Below are positions 24,774 to 36,200 of a DNA stretch of 64,000 bases, piece by piece. The translations under genes and the position numbers were made by a program. The notes under the pieces are model-generated. The model saw nothing but the letters and a program-made list of their open reading frames with translations, was not told the origin of the DNA and did not search any database. This DNA is from Heterodera schachtii. Its lineage: Eukaryota; Nematoda; Chromadorea; Rhabditida; Heteroderidae. Within the stretch, counting starts at the first letter, position 1, and each line of letters opens with the position of its first letter. The stretch spans positions 2,231,787-2,295,786 of the forward strand of contig SIJG01000001.1 in assembly GCA_023374025.1 (NCBI GenBank), in the 5' to 3' direction.

Positions 24774-27700
24774 ATGAACGGCACAATTATGCGGCACCAA
24801 ATTGAAAAGGAGCACGTGGAAAGTGAGCGCGAGTTGGTCGACGTTGTGGAGATTGTGTACCTTTCGTTGAGCGTTTGCATTGGCACTTTGCTCAATTCGG
24901 TGGCCGTCGTTCGCCTCCTCCGTTACTCAAAGTCAGTGGCACGGCTCATTAACGGCAAATTCCCAAACCGGCCAAATCTGTTTAAAAAACAATTTATTAA
25001 TTAACGAATAAATTTTACCGACAGAAGTCCTTCGTCCCAGGCCAAACACCATTGCCTGGTCCGACCCCTGCACATGAACCCGTTCGCCATGTTCAAGTTC
25101 AACTTGGCCATCACCGACTTTGCCATTCTGTTCATCCACGCACTTGGCAAGGCGAGTAAAACTCGGAAATGCATTTATCCAAAAATAAATGAAATGAAAC
25201 GGATTTAACCAAGTCCAAATCTAACATTTCCGAGCCATCGCTTAAAATACTGTTTCTTGATATTCTATGTACTGTAATACAGTAATTCTCCTCCAGATGG
25301 TTTGGCTTCTCTCATACCGGTGGCTGTTCGGCGACTTCGGCTGTCGTCTGTATCAGTTTCTGTCCGCATTTGCCTACTATTCCAATTCGAATGTCATCGT
25401 CGCAATTGGACTGGACAGGCTTAAGGTAGGATTTATCGGAGTAAAATTACTTGCTATTTTTAAGAAATTCACCCATTGCTTTTCCCTAAATTTGCCCTTT
25501 TTCTAACTGTTAAAAATCGTTGGAAAATTGAATCTTTTTTAAACCATTATGCCAATTTGTACAAATTGCTTTTCCTTTCCAGGTTGTCTATTCTGACCAA
25601 ATGCAATGCGTTTCCTCCTGCACTCGCCGCGTGCGCATTTTTCTGCTCATCGCGTGGCTTTTGGCCGCACTCTGTGCACTGCCGCAGCTGTTTTTCTGGA
25701 CCAATTTTGAGCTGGGCCTCGGCTGGTCCCAATGCACCACCATTTGGCAGGTCCAAACTTCCTCGGCCCGTTCATTTTCATTGCTTTTTCTAAGCGGGCA
25801 TCCGCTACTAATTCAGTCGGGACTATTGCAACATTTTGGTCCTGACTTGGCTTGTCCCAACAGTGCCGTCAGTCCAGTCTCTAATGTTCCTCCGTTTTTC
25901 CACGAACTTATGCCTTGTATTAATTCCTGAGATTACCAAAAGGCATGTGGGATAATGCCAGTCTCGAACTGATGCCAATCTCGAGTGGTCGTTCATGTCA
26001 ATTCCCAGTCTTTCATTTTCCATGTTTAGCATTCCATTCTTACTCAATCATTTTTTACAGATTGCTGAGTACACTCAGACGACCAATTTAATTTCGAGAG
26101 TGAATTTCACAACGACAATTTCGGACATTCAACAGCAGAAGGAAGTGCATTCGTGGAGTGCCCATGCCAACACTCAGCTCCTCTACGAATTGTTGCATCA
26201 GGTAGACGGACGGACGAATGATAAATTAAGTGAAAAATCAAAGCATCGAAAAGAGCGTTGAAATGACCCATAGAAACATTGGCATTGGCATTTTACTAAA
26301 ATATTTAGTAGGAATCCCATTTGAATGCTAAGAGATTAGGCTAATCTACTCCTCTCTCCTCATTTTTTATGTTCAGTTTCAATTGGGGGGGGGGGGGGAA
26401 ATGCGGCGAATTGGCAAAATGCGCAGTCTTCGATTAGCAAATATTCGATGTGGGATCAATGCATCGATTCGCACACTTTCCCATCGGCCCGCACTTTTCT
26501 GTCCGGTCGATGGAATCAATTAGTGCGGGGCATTAGCAGAGGCAAATCGATGCATCGAATTAATGGATTGGCTGTGAACGGAAAATTGAGCGTATTGGAA
26601 AATTGGGGATGGACGCGGCTTAATAAATCGAATATCGAACGGAGGCGACGGAGGGCGGAGGGGGGGGGGAGAGAGCAACGGACCAAACGGTGGGGGAGGG
26701 GCGGGGAGGGACGAGAGTCCCCCCTCCGGGGAGCCCTGGCCTAAAAAGCAAATTAATTAGCAAATTTAAGAGCCGAAATGCAGTCTATTAATGGGAATCA
26801 ATTCGAATACACCAGCAGAAAAGGGGTTTTTTTTATAGTCATTTTAAATGGAATTGGGCCAAAATTAGGCAGACGAAACGAAACTCCCCCCCCCCCCCCC
26901 CCGTTCTCTTTCACCTTTTACCTGCTGCATTTAACAAAGGCATCTGTGTGCAAGAAAGAAGCGGAATGTGAAATAAAGTGGGATAACGGACATGGGAGAA
27001 CCCCTAAACGGTTTGAAAGGGTCGTGGGTTCGAGTCCCACCGGCGGCCGGCGAACCCTTTATGTTTTAGTCTGTCGCATTTATGGTGCCGGCCAAATTGA
27101 GCCCGGTTTCAAATTTGTTAAATTTAAATTGGTCTCTTCTTACTATAGTTAGGTATTTGTTAATTTTTCCATTAGTTTTCCCAATAATTTCTTTTTATCA
27201 CTGCTTATTAAGCTGATCACTATCCGCTTACCCCCGATCATTTTCCTGATCCTTCCCCCCCCCCCCCCTTTTCAGGTGATTGTGTTCATCATTCCTCTGA
27301 TTTCCTTGTCCGCCTCCTATTTGCTGATCGTTGTCCGCGTCCTTCGCTATTCGCTTCGTCCTCCGCCCAACTCCAACCTTTGCTCCTTCAAAGGCTTAAA
27401 ATGCGCGGCCCAATGGGCGGCCGACGATGGCCAACCGACGGACTGCGAAGGGACGCGCGAAGGCGGCGGACAATGGCCCAAGGCCAACAACCGGCGGGGC
27501 CGAAGAAGTGCCAACACGAGGCAAGAAAGAGTCAAATGGCAATATGCCCGAGGGGGGGGGAACCTGTGCCAATCGCACTGATTCAATTAAAATGTTAATT
27601 TTGCCATTAGTGAGACGGGGGAAATTTACTTGGGAGGACTGCGGAGTTCGGACTTTAGGGCGGGACAGAATGGGTTGGACCATTGGGAAAGAACGGAACT

Positions 27701-29571
27701 TCCGGCACAATAAAATTGAATTAAATTTGGAAAATAAATTTAGAAATTTCTTGCGACGATTGCATTTGTTGCACCAAAGCGGCGGCGAAGAGCACCTTTT
27801 GCGCCCGTCCTTCTCTTCGTCCAGCGGCAGAACATTTAACAAACTGTCGACCACAAAAAATGCGACCAATCGCTGCTTTTGGCCGCCACAAAACGCAGCG
27901 AAAAAGAAAAACGGAAAAAACGGGTGAATTTAAAAGTGATTCATTAAAAGTGATTTAACGGATGAATTTAAAGTGATTTAAATTAAGCGTTATTTTTCTA
28001 AAAAATTTCAGCATTTGTCGCCAGTGCGCTGCGCCGCCTCCGTCACCAAATTTATTCACAAGCGACGGACAAGCGCATGACAAAAACAATGGCACGGAGT
28101 GCCAAACGAGGACGACGACGACGGCATTTGAAGCGCAATTTCCATTGTTTGTTGAAGAGAATGGCACTAAAAGCACTGATGACAGTCGGCCAATAATTGC
28201 TGAATCGGCCAACGAACAACTGCTGATTTTATTGGCCAAAAAGGTAGCGACAAATGAAGCGGAGAAAGGGGCGAAAAGCGACGAAAGCGGCAAAAGAAAC
28301 GGCGGCATGGAATTGTGCAACTTCCCGTAAGAATTCTAATTTCAAATCCATTTTGAAATCCGATTGCTAACTAAACCGGACTGAAGTTCGATCCCAATCC
28401 GAGTTCTAACACTTTGTCCATTTCGTAGCCAAGCTCAGTTTCGCCACTTGGGTTAGCTGCCAATGGAATTCGCCCTTTCCATTTTGGATATTATCATCCC
28501 TTGCTTCAAGAGGCCTTTTTAGGCCTCGATCCAGGCCCGTATCTAGGGGGGGGGATGGGGGGGCACGTGCCCCCCCCGAAATGAAAAACCAAAAAATTTT
28601 ATTTTCTGAAAATTTTGCACATTTTCTTATTATATTGCATTAAATTTCCAAAAATTTTTCCCGGCGGCGCCTATCGGCACCGCCGGGCCCCAATTGAACC
28701 ATTATTTTTTGAAAAATTGAGCCAAAAATGGCAAAATTGTGATTTTTCGGCGCAAAACCTCTACTAATTCTTGCTTTTTGGCTCCGGTGCTAGAGATTTT
28801 GAATCAAAAAACATTTTGGCCGCTCGATTAGCAAAAAAAAAAAAAAAAGCTCTTCGGGTGCCCTCCCCGAAATTTTTTTCTGGATACGGGCCTGCCTCGA
28901 TCTGCTTCTTCCTTACGGTTTATTTCCTCCTCAAGGCAATGGCACCGCTTTCGGCCAAATCGCCGCGGTTTTAGCCCTTTGTTCGTCAACACTTTGGTGC
29001 CGCCCTCTGCAGAAGAAGCGGGAGAGCATCACTACGTTAACCACCATTTTCAAGAGGTCACCGCTTCATTCTGCGCCTCCAACTCTTCCGCGTGTCCGCT
29101 GATGCCCCGCGGCGTCATCCGCCCTCAAATGTTGCCGCGAGCAATGCCCGGCGGCGTCGGAATCGCCGCGGGCCAACATCGGACAATGTTTTTTGCTGGT
29201 AGACAACCGTCCGCTGTCGGCGAGGCGACCGGCGCATCGGTCGGCGCCCCAATTTCGCCGTTGTGGCGCCGTCAAATGCGTTCCAAAGTGTTCATCCGAT
29301 CGCTGCTGATCGTTGCCGCGCATTGTGCCTTTTGGCTACCGTACAATTGTGCGTATGTCCCAAAATACATACATTTTATTTTATTATTTTTAAAGTTTTA
29401 TTGATTAAATTATTTCTAAGATTTTTCGATTATTTTTCAGTGCTAAATTTGCTTCGATTCACTGATGAGACTTTGTACAATGAGCTGGTGGACAGGGGAG
29501 CACTTCTTGTGGAGGATCTGATCATAATGAACAGTCTGATTAATCCTGTGCTGTATGGCTATGGGAAATGA
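24774..29571 (+). CDS. rhodopsin-family GPCR 2, GnRH/AKH-receptor-like, paralogue of GPCR 1
   Basis: Plasma-membrane receptor of the same group as the gene at 6.2 kb. Exons: 24774-24931 (TM1), 25025-25151 (TM2), 25297-25425 (WLFGDFGCR loop and TM3 ending in GLDRL), 25583-25750 (TM4, then WSQC), 26061-26201 (second extracellular loop), 27276-27923 (TM5 and loop start), 28012-28326, 28975-29348 (TM6, FWLPYN) and 29441-29571 (TM7, NPVLYGYGK and stop). One more junction inside 27276-27923 is needed, because the frame changes between TM5 and the loop; a candidate runs from a GC donor near 27390 to an acceptor near 27506. The intron after 25151 uses GC. As in GPCR 1, the third intracellular loop is several hundred residues long and the C-terminal tail after TM7 is almost absent. 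A hAT-like element sits in the intron before the TM6 exon. Confidence 0.72.
27018..27050 (+). pseudogene. tRNA fragment (T-arm only)
   Basis: GTGGGTTCGAGTCCCAC forms a perfect T stem-loop with a B-box, but no matching acceptor, D or anticodon arm is found upstream. It lies in an intron of GPCR 2. It is probably a relic or a chance match. Confidence 0.4.
28524..28902. mobile_element. non-autonomous hAT-like element (363 bp) with perfect 8-bp target duplication
   Basis: The element spans 28532-28894 inside an intron of GPCR 2. The left end CAGGCCCGTATC pairs with the right end GATACGGGCCTG (12 of 12). The repeat CCTCGATC flanks it at 28524-28531 and 28895-28902. It contains a copy of the palindromic module at 28661-28686, with the same upstream flank as in the 2.1-kb element. 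Confidence 0.88.
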
Positions 29572-29597
29572 GATCAACAGCACAGATTGTCATTTTT

Positions 29598-29603
29598 AAT
29601 AAA
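29598..29603 (+). promoter_or_regulatory. polyadenylation signal AATAAA of GPCR 2
   Basis: Canonical hexamer 27 nt after the TGA stop. Confidence 0.6.
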
Positions 29604-30169
29604 TCACACATTTTTTTTTGTAAATAATAAATTAATTTAATTTAAAAAATTGAATGTCAAAAGATTTAAAGCAGTAACAGACCGTCATTAAGCACATTCT
29701 AAAGAGCATGAAATCCTTTACTAAATTGCCTTTTGGAAGTGTAAGTCTATGGTCCTTATTTGTTAGCAGAAAAGTTACGCTTATTTATTTTACAGTTGCC
29801 CTAATTTGTGAGTTATGTAAATACTTAACTTCGATTTTAAGGAAAAATTAAATTTGAATTTGTGTGAGTTTCTGTAGGCAAAACTCAAAAACCCGGACAC
29901 GAACTCAAAACCAGGGATTTTTTCTGCAAAAACGTCAAAAGCCGGCACGGACTCACTAAACCCAGGGTACCAATTTGGACAACCGATCCGTTGATTTAAA
30001 TAATCATTAAGTCAAGAAATGCCTGGCCATCACCGAATTTATGAATTTTCAAGTGCCATGGAGTTAAGTGCTTTTTCTCATAGCTTAGTTTGAATTTATT
30101 TTTGGTCACTAAGCATTTTTCTGATCTGTTATTTTTTGTGGGTCCTTTGTCCGTTGGTCCTTTGTCGGT

Positions 30170-30409
30170 GTGGGTCCTTTTAGAGGGTACCATAGGAAAG
30201 TTGGGAGACGTACGACCTTGCTGGGTCCTGCTCGGATTTTACTTGGGATTGGCGAGCCCAACAAGCTTTACAAAGTCCGTTTGTCCTTAGTGCTCGAGCT
30301 GCCGACAGACTTTGGCGAATTCAACCCGGCAGCAAAGACCCACGGGCCCTCGTGCCATTCGGACATTATTTATAAAATAATAAACATTTCGCCTGCCGAT
30401 GATTCGTAA
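30170..30409 (+). CDS. possible terminal exon or gene fragment, unknown
   Basis: An open frame of up to 79 codons ends at 30409. Its last 45 residues have balanced composition (for example LPTDFGEFNPAAKTHGPS) and the local GC content is higher than the surroundings. No start codon, partner exon or family match is recognised. It could be a fragment of a lost gene or chance. Confidence 0.2.
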   Translation: MGPFRGYHRKVGRRTTLLGPARILLGIGEPNKLYKVRLSLVLELPTDFGEFNPAAKTHGPSCHSDIIYKIINISPADDS

Positions 30410-30735
30410 TCGATTTTGTTTACACAAAAACTCATCTGTATAAATAAATATGTAAATAAAATTTGGCAGATTCATTCCTTTGTTTTGTGTTAAAGCGAGC
30501 GAAATTGTCACATTCGAAAACCAATGGCAAAAACATTTCCTTTTGTTTGATTTACAATTTCCCTCACAAGTTTAAATTTGAATTCTGAAAACCCTCCCTG
30601 ATTTTTTATTTCCCATAATAAATACTCCTTATTTTATTTATTTTTTGTTCGTCTTTTGTTCGCTGGTCCAAATGTTTATAATTAAATTAAGCAATTTCAA
30701 TTTCCATTTTTTCTTCCAATTTTCCAATTCCAATT

Positions 30736-31108
30736 ATGGGCATTATTGAGTCAGCAATTGCTGTTGGGGCGGCAGCTGCTACTGCTGCGTCTGCGCCCGC
30801 GCAGGTGAAATTTTTTCGAAACAAACCAAAAATCTAAGAAATTATATTTGAGGCGGCCGCTGCGATTGGAGCGGCGGTGGGGGCGCCAGCTGAGGTCAAA
30901 GCAAAAATCATTTCCAAAAAATTAACTCCCTAATATTTTAAGGCCATTGGCGCCGTTGCCGCCGGAGTTGCAACGGCAAGTGCCGTTGGTGCGGTTGTGG
31001 ATGAGGTAAAAAAAATCCATGGGTTTTGTGTGAATTTGAAATTGAAAAAGATTTTTTATTATATAAATTTTTATTTTTCAGGTAGTCAATCCTCCCAATC
31101 GCCGCTGA
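30736..31108 (+). CDS. small Ala/Gly-rich hydrophobic protein, four tiny exons
   Basis: Exons 30736-30804, 30853-30894, 30943-31005 and 31082-31108 join in phase 0 and give 66 aa. The first three each encode a short Ala/Gly/Val-rich block ending in Gln or Glu (for example MGIIESAIAVGAAAATAAS, AIGAVAAGVATASAVGAV). The fourth adds VVNPPNRR and stop. The blocks look like duplications of one exon. Almost the whole product is a hydrophobic helix former, so it may be a membrane peptide or a secreted peptide. I recognise no family. Support comes from consistent splice phases, GC-rich exons in AT-rich DNA and the shared exon design. Confidence 0.5.
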
Positions 31109-31879
31109 ATGCCATTGCAAAATGAAGACGAAGGGGGAGGAGGAACAAATGATCACCTTTTGATCCATCTGATCAACCTCTTTACTGTAAAGTCATGGCC
31201 ATGTCATTGTTCATAAACATTTTTTGTTCAAATTCTTGGGAGTGCTACAAAACCTTCCCCGAGGGGAAATGGAGGGGAAAGTGAGTGAAGTGTTGGCTTT
31301 AGGGAATGATGGTTACAGTAGTGCCATTTGTTGGGTTACGGTAGACAAAGAGTTTAATTCATGCAGCAGCAGAGTTTAATTTCACTTTTTTTGGTTATGA
31401 ATTTTAATGTTCCTCTCGCACATTTTGACAGCTGACCGTTAGCTAATTTCCAATGTTCGGAGATCGCCCCCCCCCCAGAATCGTTGATCAATTCCATGTT
31501 TTGTACCCCTCTTGGATCAGCTGATGTTTTGGTATTTGATTGATGCCCCCCTCTTTTCCCCCCCTTTGCCCAGCGAAAATTCGCCACCGGCGAAGGGTCG
31601 GCGGGTGTTTTCTTAAGGAAAACCCTTTTCATTTGTCAGTTACAAAATCCGTGGATCACTCATTTGTTTATTTGTTATGTATTTCTTCCTTTTTTGTTTT
31701 TGTTTACGCGGCATTTCCACGCAACCAAAAATCTTTGGCAGTAAAAATTGGCGTATAAATGGGCAAATTGCGCACAAACAAAAATTCATCAATTTATGCA
31801 TTTTCATTTTCTTCTGCCTCGTTTTTTCATAACTATCTGTTTAGCTTTTAACAAATTCCTCCTTTAAAAATTTTAAAAA
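31109..31879. other. intergenic, nothing recognised
   Basis: AT-rich, with short C runs near 31467 and 31555. No supported exon on either strand. Confidence 0.5.
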
Positions 31880-32436
31880 ATGACCGACGAGCCGAAGCCC
31901 GCCCAATCGTCATTCTTTCTTTGGTACTGTAGCCAATTGTTTTGTGCAACATTTATTTGTAACAGATTAATTTGAGGAAATAAAAATTTAGGATGAACGA
32001 AAACCGGGACCGTTTCTACAAGCCGGGGATGACCCAACCGGATTTGGCCGTCATCGCAGGTCGTGCAAGCAATTAAAAACCCTTTCTTGCCATGGGATTT
32101 TAACTGGCTTAGAAACTGGCGAGGGATGCTCGAAAATCGATGGGTTTTGCCAGTGCCATGCCGGCATAAAATGACACAAAACTAATTTACGATTTAACAC
32201 ACCCAACCAATTCAGGCGATGAATGGCGCCAATTGCCCGAATCCGAGAAGGCCAAATGGGGAGAGAAGGCGGCGGAGGACAAAGAACGCTATGTTTTGGG
32301 CAAGAAAAAAAGAAGGGGGGGGGGGTGGTTCTCGAAATGGGAAACATATTCTCGGCATTTGCAGAGAAAGCCGAGAAAATCAAGCACAAGAAGGGCGGGG
32401 AAGAGGGACACCAGCAAACGGAGGAGGGACAAATGA
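31880..32436 (+). CDS. single HMG-box protein
   Basis: DNA-bending chromatin protein, expected in the nucleus. Exons are 31880-31923, 31992-32059 and 32216-32436. The box starts at about residue 5 (PKPAQSSFFLW), continues through NRDRFYKPGM and IAGDEWRQLP and ends in KWGEKAAEDKERY. It keeps the aromatic and basic pattern of the fold (FFLW, GDEW, EKAKW, KERY). Only one box is present, so the protein resembles small HMG proteins or the tail of SSRP1. After the box comes KKKRR and then a run of 11 G (about 32314). Downstream of that run the annotated frame is very basic. A different frame reads GNIFSAFAEKAEKIKHKKGG and looks more like real coding, ending at 32444. Either the G run is miscounted or the basic tail is genuine. 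Confidence 0.75.
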
Positions 32437-33275
32437 ACGAATGAACGAAAAATAATGATCACTAATTATGCCATTTCTGATCAGAGCTGATCATTTTTGA
32501 TTTTTTGGCATTTGTGCCTTTGCTTCTTAAAGAAGCAAAATGTTTTGCCCTAATAAAAAGTTTTTGATTGCGTCATTAATTAATTGGAAAGGAAAAATTG
32601 GTTTCAACCAGTTTTGTAATTCGATACGTATTTTTTTTCAAATTTATGTGCATAACATTTGTCTATTCCCTAATTTGGTGTTAATTCCCTCCCCCCCCCC
32701 CCTCCCCCAATAATCCCCCTCCCTCCCCAACCGTAGTTACGGTCAATTTGTGTTGCTGTTAATGCACATCCGGGATTATGAAATGCTTAATTTTTGGGAA
32801 ACTTTTTCTGATCCATAAATTGGTTCTCCAGCAAAGACAGTAAGTCGCTTAATCCATTAAGACGCTGTCGGAAAAGTGCCAACTTTGGATTAGCACGCCC
32901 ATTAGGAGGGAACGGAAGAGTCACATCGGCACGGCTTAACGTCGTCATTGTCTGCCAGAAAGCATGCCAACCCGCAAAAACAATTTTATATTTTTATTTT
33001 ATTAAGTTATTCCATTTTTTCATTTTTTGTTGTATTATTTAATGAATTCTCTCGGAAAACGCGGGGGAGGTCAGACCGGGGATTGGAGTCGGGGAACAGA
33101 CTCAAAATATTTGGGACCGTGGTCGGGGAGTGCGAGGATCGGAGTCGGAGTTCCACTCAAATTGATTTGATATATTTCTTGAAGAGCATATGAATTTTAA
33201 AATTTTTAACCGACAAACAACAAACAGGGATCGTTGAGCTGGGAACTCATAATTCTATTAAAATTCCTTCACAAA
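32437..33275. other. intergenic, nothing recognised
   Basis: Contains a C run near 32690 and a degenerate GGGGATTGGAGTCGGGG-type stretch near 33080. No supported exon. Confidence 0.5.
32552..32557 (+). promoter_or_regulatory. polyadenylation signal AATAAA of the HMG-box gene
   Basis: Canonical hexamer about 115 nt after the stop codon. Confidence 0.5.
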
Positions 33276-36200
33276 ATGATTTTCCGCCGTCGTCGCCTTT
33301 GGCATCCGTCGCCCGTCCTTTTGGACCCGTTTTTTCTGTTGCGTTTTGCTGTCGTCGCCATGCTCTTACTTTTTACTCCTTCGGTTGTGCCAAACATTGT
33401 GAGAATTGCGCATCTTCAGCCCAACAACCCGGCCATAATGCACGAGCCGCAAGTGCTCAAAATGTGCTCGAGCGATTTGAAGGAGAAGAAAATATTGCCG
33501 GACGCCATCAGTCTCGAGTAAGGGGGCGCACAAAATGGCACAGAATTCACTGAACTGCTTGAAACCTTGCCGCTGTGTTTTGTTAGATTTAAGAGCCGAC
33601 GGAGTAAATCAATAAATCACCACAAACAAGCCCGTTTAAATTATACTTTGATATTTTGTGTGTTAATTAAATAAATGGTTTCTATATTAGCTTTTTAAAA
33701 GTGATTGTGCACCACCGTAATTCATTTTTTCATATACCGTAACTTTCCCAATTAATGCTCTCAAATCCATCTCAGGGTCATCACAATGGAGTCGTGCAAT
33801 CGGTTCAGCGGAGTTGAACATGCCGCTTACCTGCACTATCTGCGCAACTCCAGCGTGTATTTCGGGCCCGGCTGTAACAATGGTAGTCAAACAATTGAAA
33901 AACTAATGAATCAAAAAAATATTTAAAAATTTAAATTTCAATTTGAAAATAAATTTTTGTTATTTTATTCAGAAATGCTAGTCATTGGTCGGCTTGTTTC
34001 ACGTTGGAATGGTACAAATTATGCTGCCAAATTGTTAACTTTCATTTTCTTCCCAACTTCAGTGCCGATCATTGCTCATTTGTCCGGCGACGATGCACTT
34101 TCCGATCGAACAGGTCGGTGATTTTGGCCGTTTCACTCATTAATCAAATCATTGGTCGGGTGGGATAATCAGTCATCTTTTGTGCCATTTTACAATTTGT
34201 CGCCATGCTTTATGCCTAATTAGGCAAAACATTTCTCAGTTTTTGACACATTGGGCTCTGTCGCGCTGACATCCGCCACCGAAATGGCACGTGCCACTAT
34301 GACCTTTCTGCAATTGTACGGATGGAAACAGGCGAGAAAAAAGCAAAAAAGCTGTTTTTTTTTGAAATGCTTTATGCTTTCCGGCATTAGGTCGGTCTCG
34401 TCAAGGCCAGCGTGAACTTCGACCGTTTGTCGCTGCACTCGCTGAAGGGCTATTTGAAGGACGCGCAAATCGAAGTGAACGTCGAGATCGAGTTGGACCC
34501 GTTCATGACACCGGACGAAATAATAACCACGGGGAAGCTGAAACAGCTGCGAAACCGAGCGAGAAGTGCGAGAATAAAAACGAAAAACACTACACATTGA
34601 TACCATATCCCAAAATTACCTTAAAAATTAGACAATTTGTCCCTCCTTAAAGAGCCATAATTGCTTTCACGAGAACAAGATTCAGATTAAGTATTCGGCC
34701 TTGTTCTGCTAATTTTATGTTTGATCATCCTTTGACTTAAAACATTGTTTTTTCGGTCAATAATTCTCTCATACATCCTTTTCCTACAGTAATCTCTCAT
34801 TCCTCGTTTTCCTACAGTAATCTCTCATACATCCTTTTCCTACAGTAATCACTCATTCCTCCTTTTCCTACAGTAATCACTCATTCCTCTTTTCCTACAG
34901 TACTCACTCATTTATCCTTTTCCTACAGTAATCATCGTCGAGATGGGCCTGGACTTGCACACGTCGCGCTCCTTCATGGTGGCCATCTACCGGTCTCAGA
35001 TGAAGAACCCGGCCGAGTACGTCTACATCATCCCGTGGCTAGCACATGTAAATAAAATATTAAAACGAAATAAAACAATTAAACTAAATTTGAAAACGTT
35101 TTCATTTTCAAAAAGATGCACGACCATTACCCGTGGGAGGCGAGTAATATCGACAAATTGGAGACACGCGTGGCATTCGACGACACAATTGTGATCACAG
35201 CGCATGGCTATGACAAGAAATTCATTGAGGAGTTCGAACTTGGCTTCTCGAAAGTGACCGGAGTGATCAGCAGTCATGTGAGGAGAAACACAATATAAAC
35301 TTAGATGGCCTTTAAATTATGTTCCAAAAATTTATAGTAAATTACGGACCTAAAAATACGCCTAGGGGCGAAAAAATGTAAAATTTCACTTAAACATTAA
35401 AAAAACACGACTTTTCGATAGAATTTTTTAATTAAATTTAAGTAATTTTTTAATGAAATTTCGTTGCCTTCTGGGAATATCAGCTTTTCGATCCCATTTG
35501 TTTTTGTATAATTTGTTGGATACAGTAATCATTCCTCCTCACTTTACAGTATGCCACGCTCTCTTACATGTCTCTTTATGATGCGCTCTTTCTGGTCCAT
35601 GAAATTAATGGTTTTTGAAGTGCTAATGGTCACCCACTTTTTCAGTATGGCCTTGCCCTTCGCGATGGTTACGATGAGACGAAAAATGAAAGCATTTACG
35701 TGGACGGCGGATTTTTGTGGCGCAAAATGACCGCGCGACAATTCATTGGTCCAATTTTAGGCACACATTTAGCCGAATTCATTTTCCATTGTTTAGGCGC
35801 AACGGGCCAAGTGCTGATGAACAACAAGGCAGTTCGGGTGCCGAGCTATGCCACCTATTTGACCAAGAACGGCACAATGCGAATAGTTGTCGAATTGGAG
35901 GCGCGGCTGGGCGACAAGCTCAAATGTGCAGTGTCGGACAACGATTGCTCTGAACACGTGGGCATTTTTTGGAGGGTTGGGGGGGGGGGGGTAATTAGTC
36001 AAATAGCCAAAAAGCGCTTTTTGGAGTGATAGAGATAATATAATTTGGCTGGGAAATGCCAATAAGTTTCCAATGTTCAAAGATTTCATATTTCGGCTGA
36101 TATTTGTTTAGGTAGCCCACGAGGTGAGCAGTCACTATTGGGTCAGTTACGATGGCCAACTTCCGTCCGACATGCCAAAGTGCGGCTTCGACGGAAATCT

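Larger units (their letters stand above)
29572..30735. other. intergenic, one weak coding candidate
   Basis: Besides the possible terminal exon described separately, I see no gene. An AATAAA lies just after the GPCR 2 stop. Confidence 0.5.

Noticed and set aside
27000..27075. Complete tRNA gene around the GGTTCGAGTCCC motif
   Set aside because: Only the T arm can be folded. No acceptor, D or anticodon stems are found.
27396..27869. A 157-codon minus-strand open frame
   Set aside because: Shadow of the GPCR 2 loop exon. No family motif, and the plus strand has matching splice phases.
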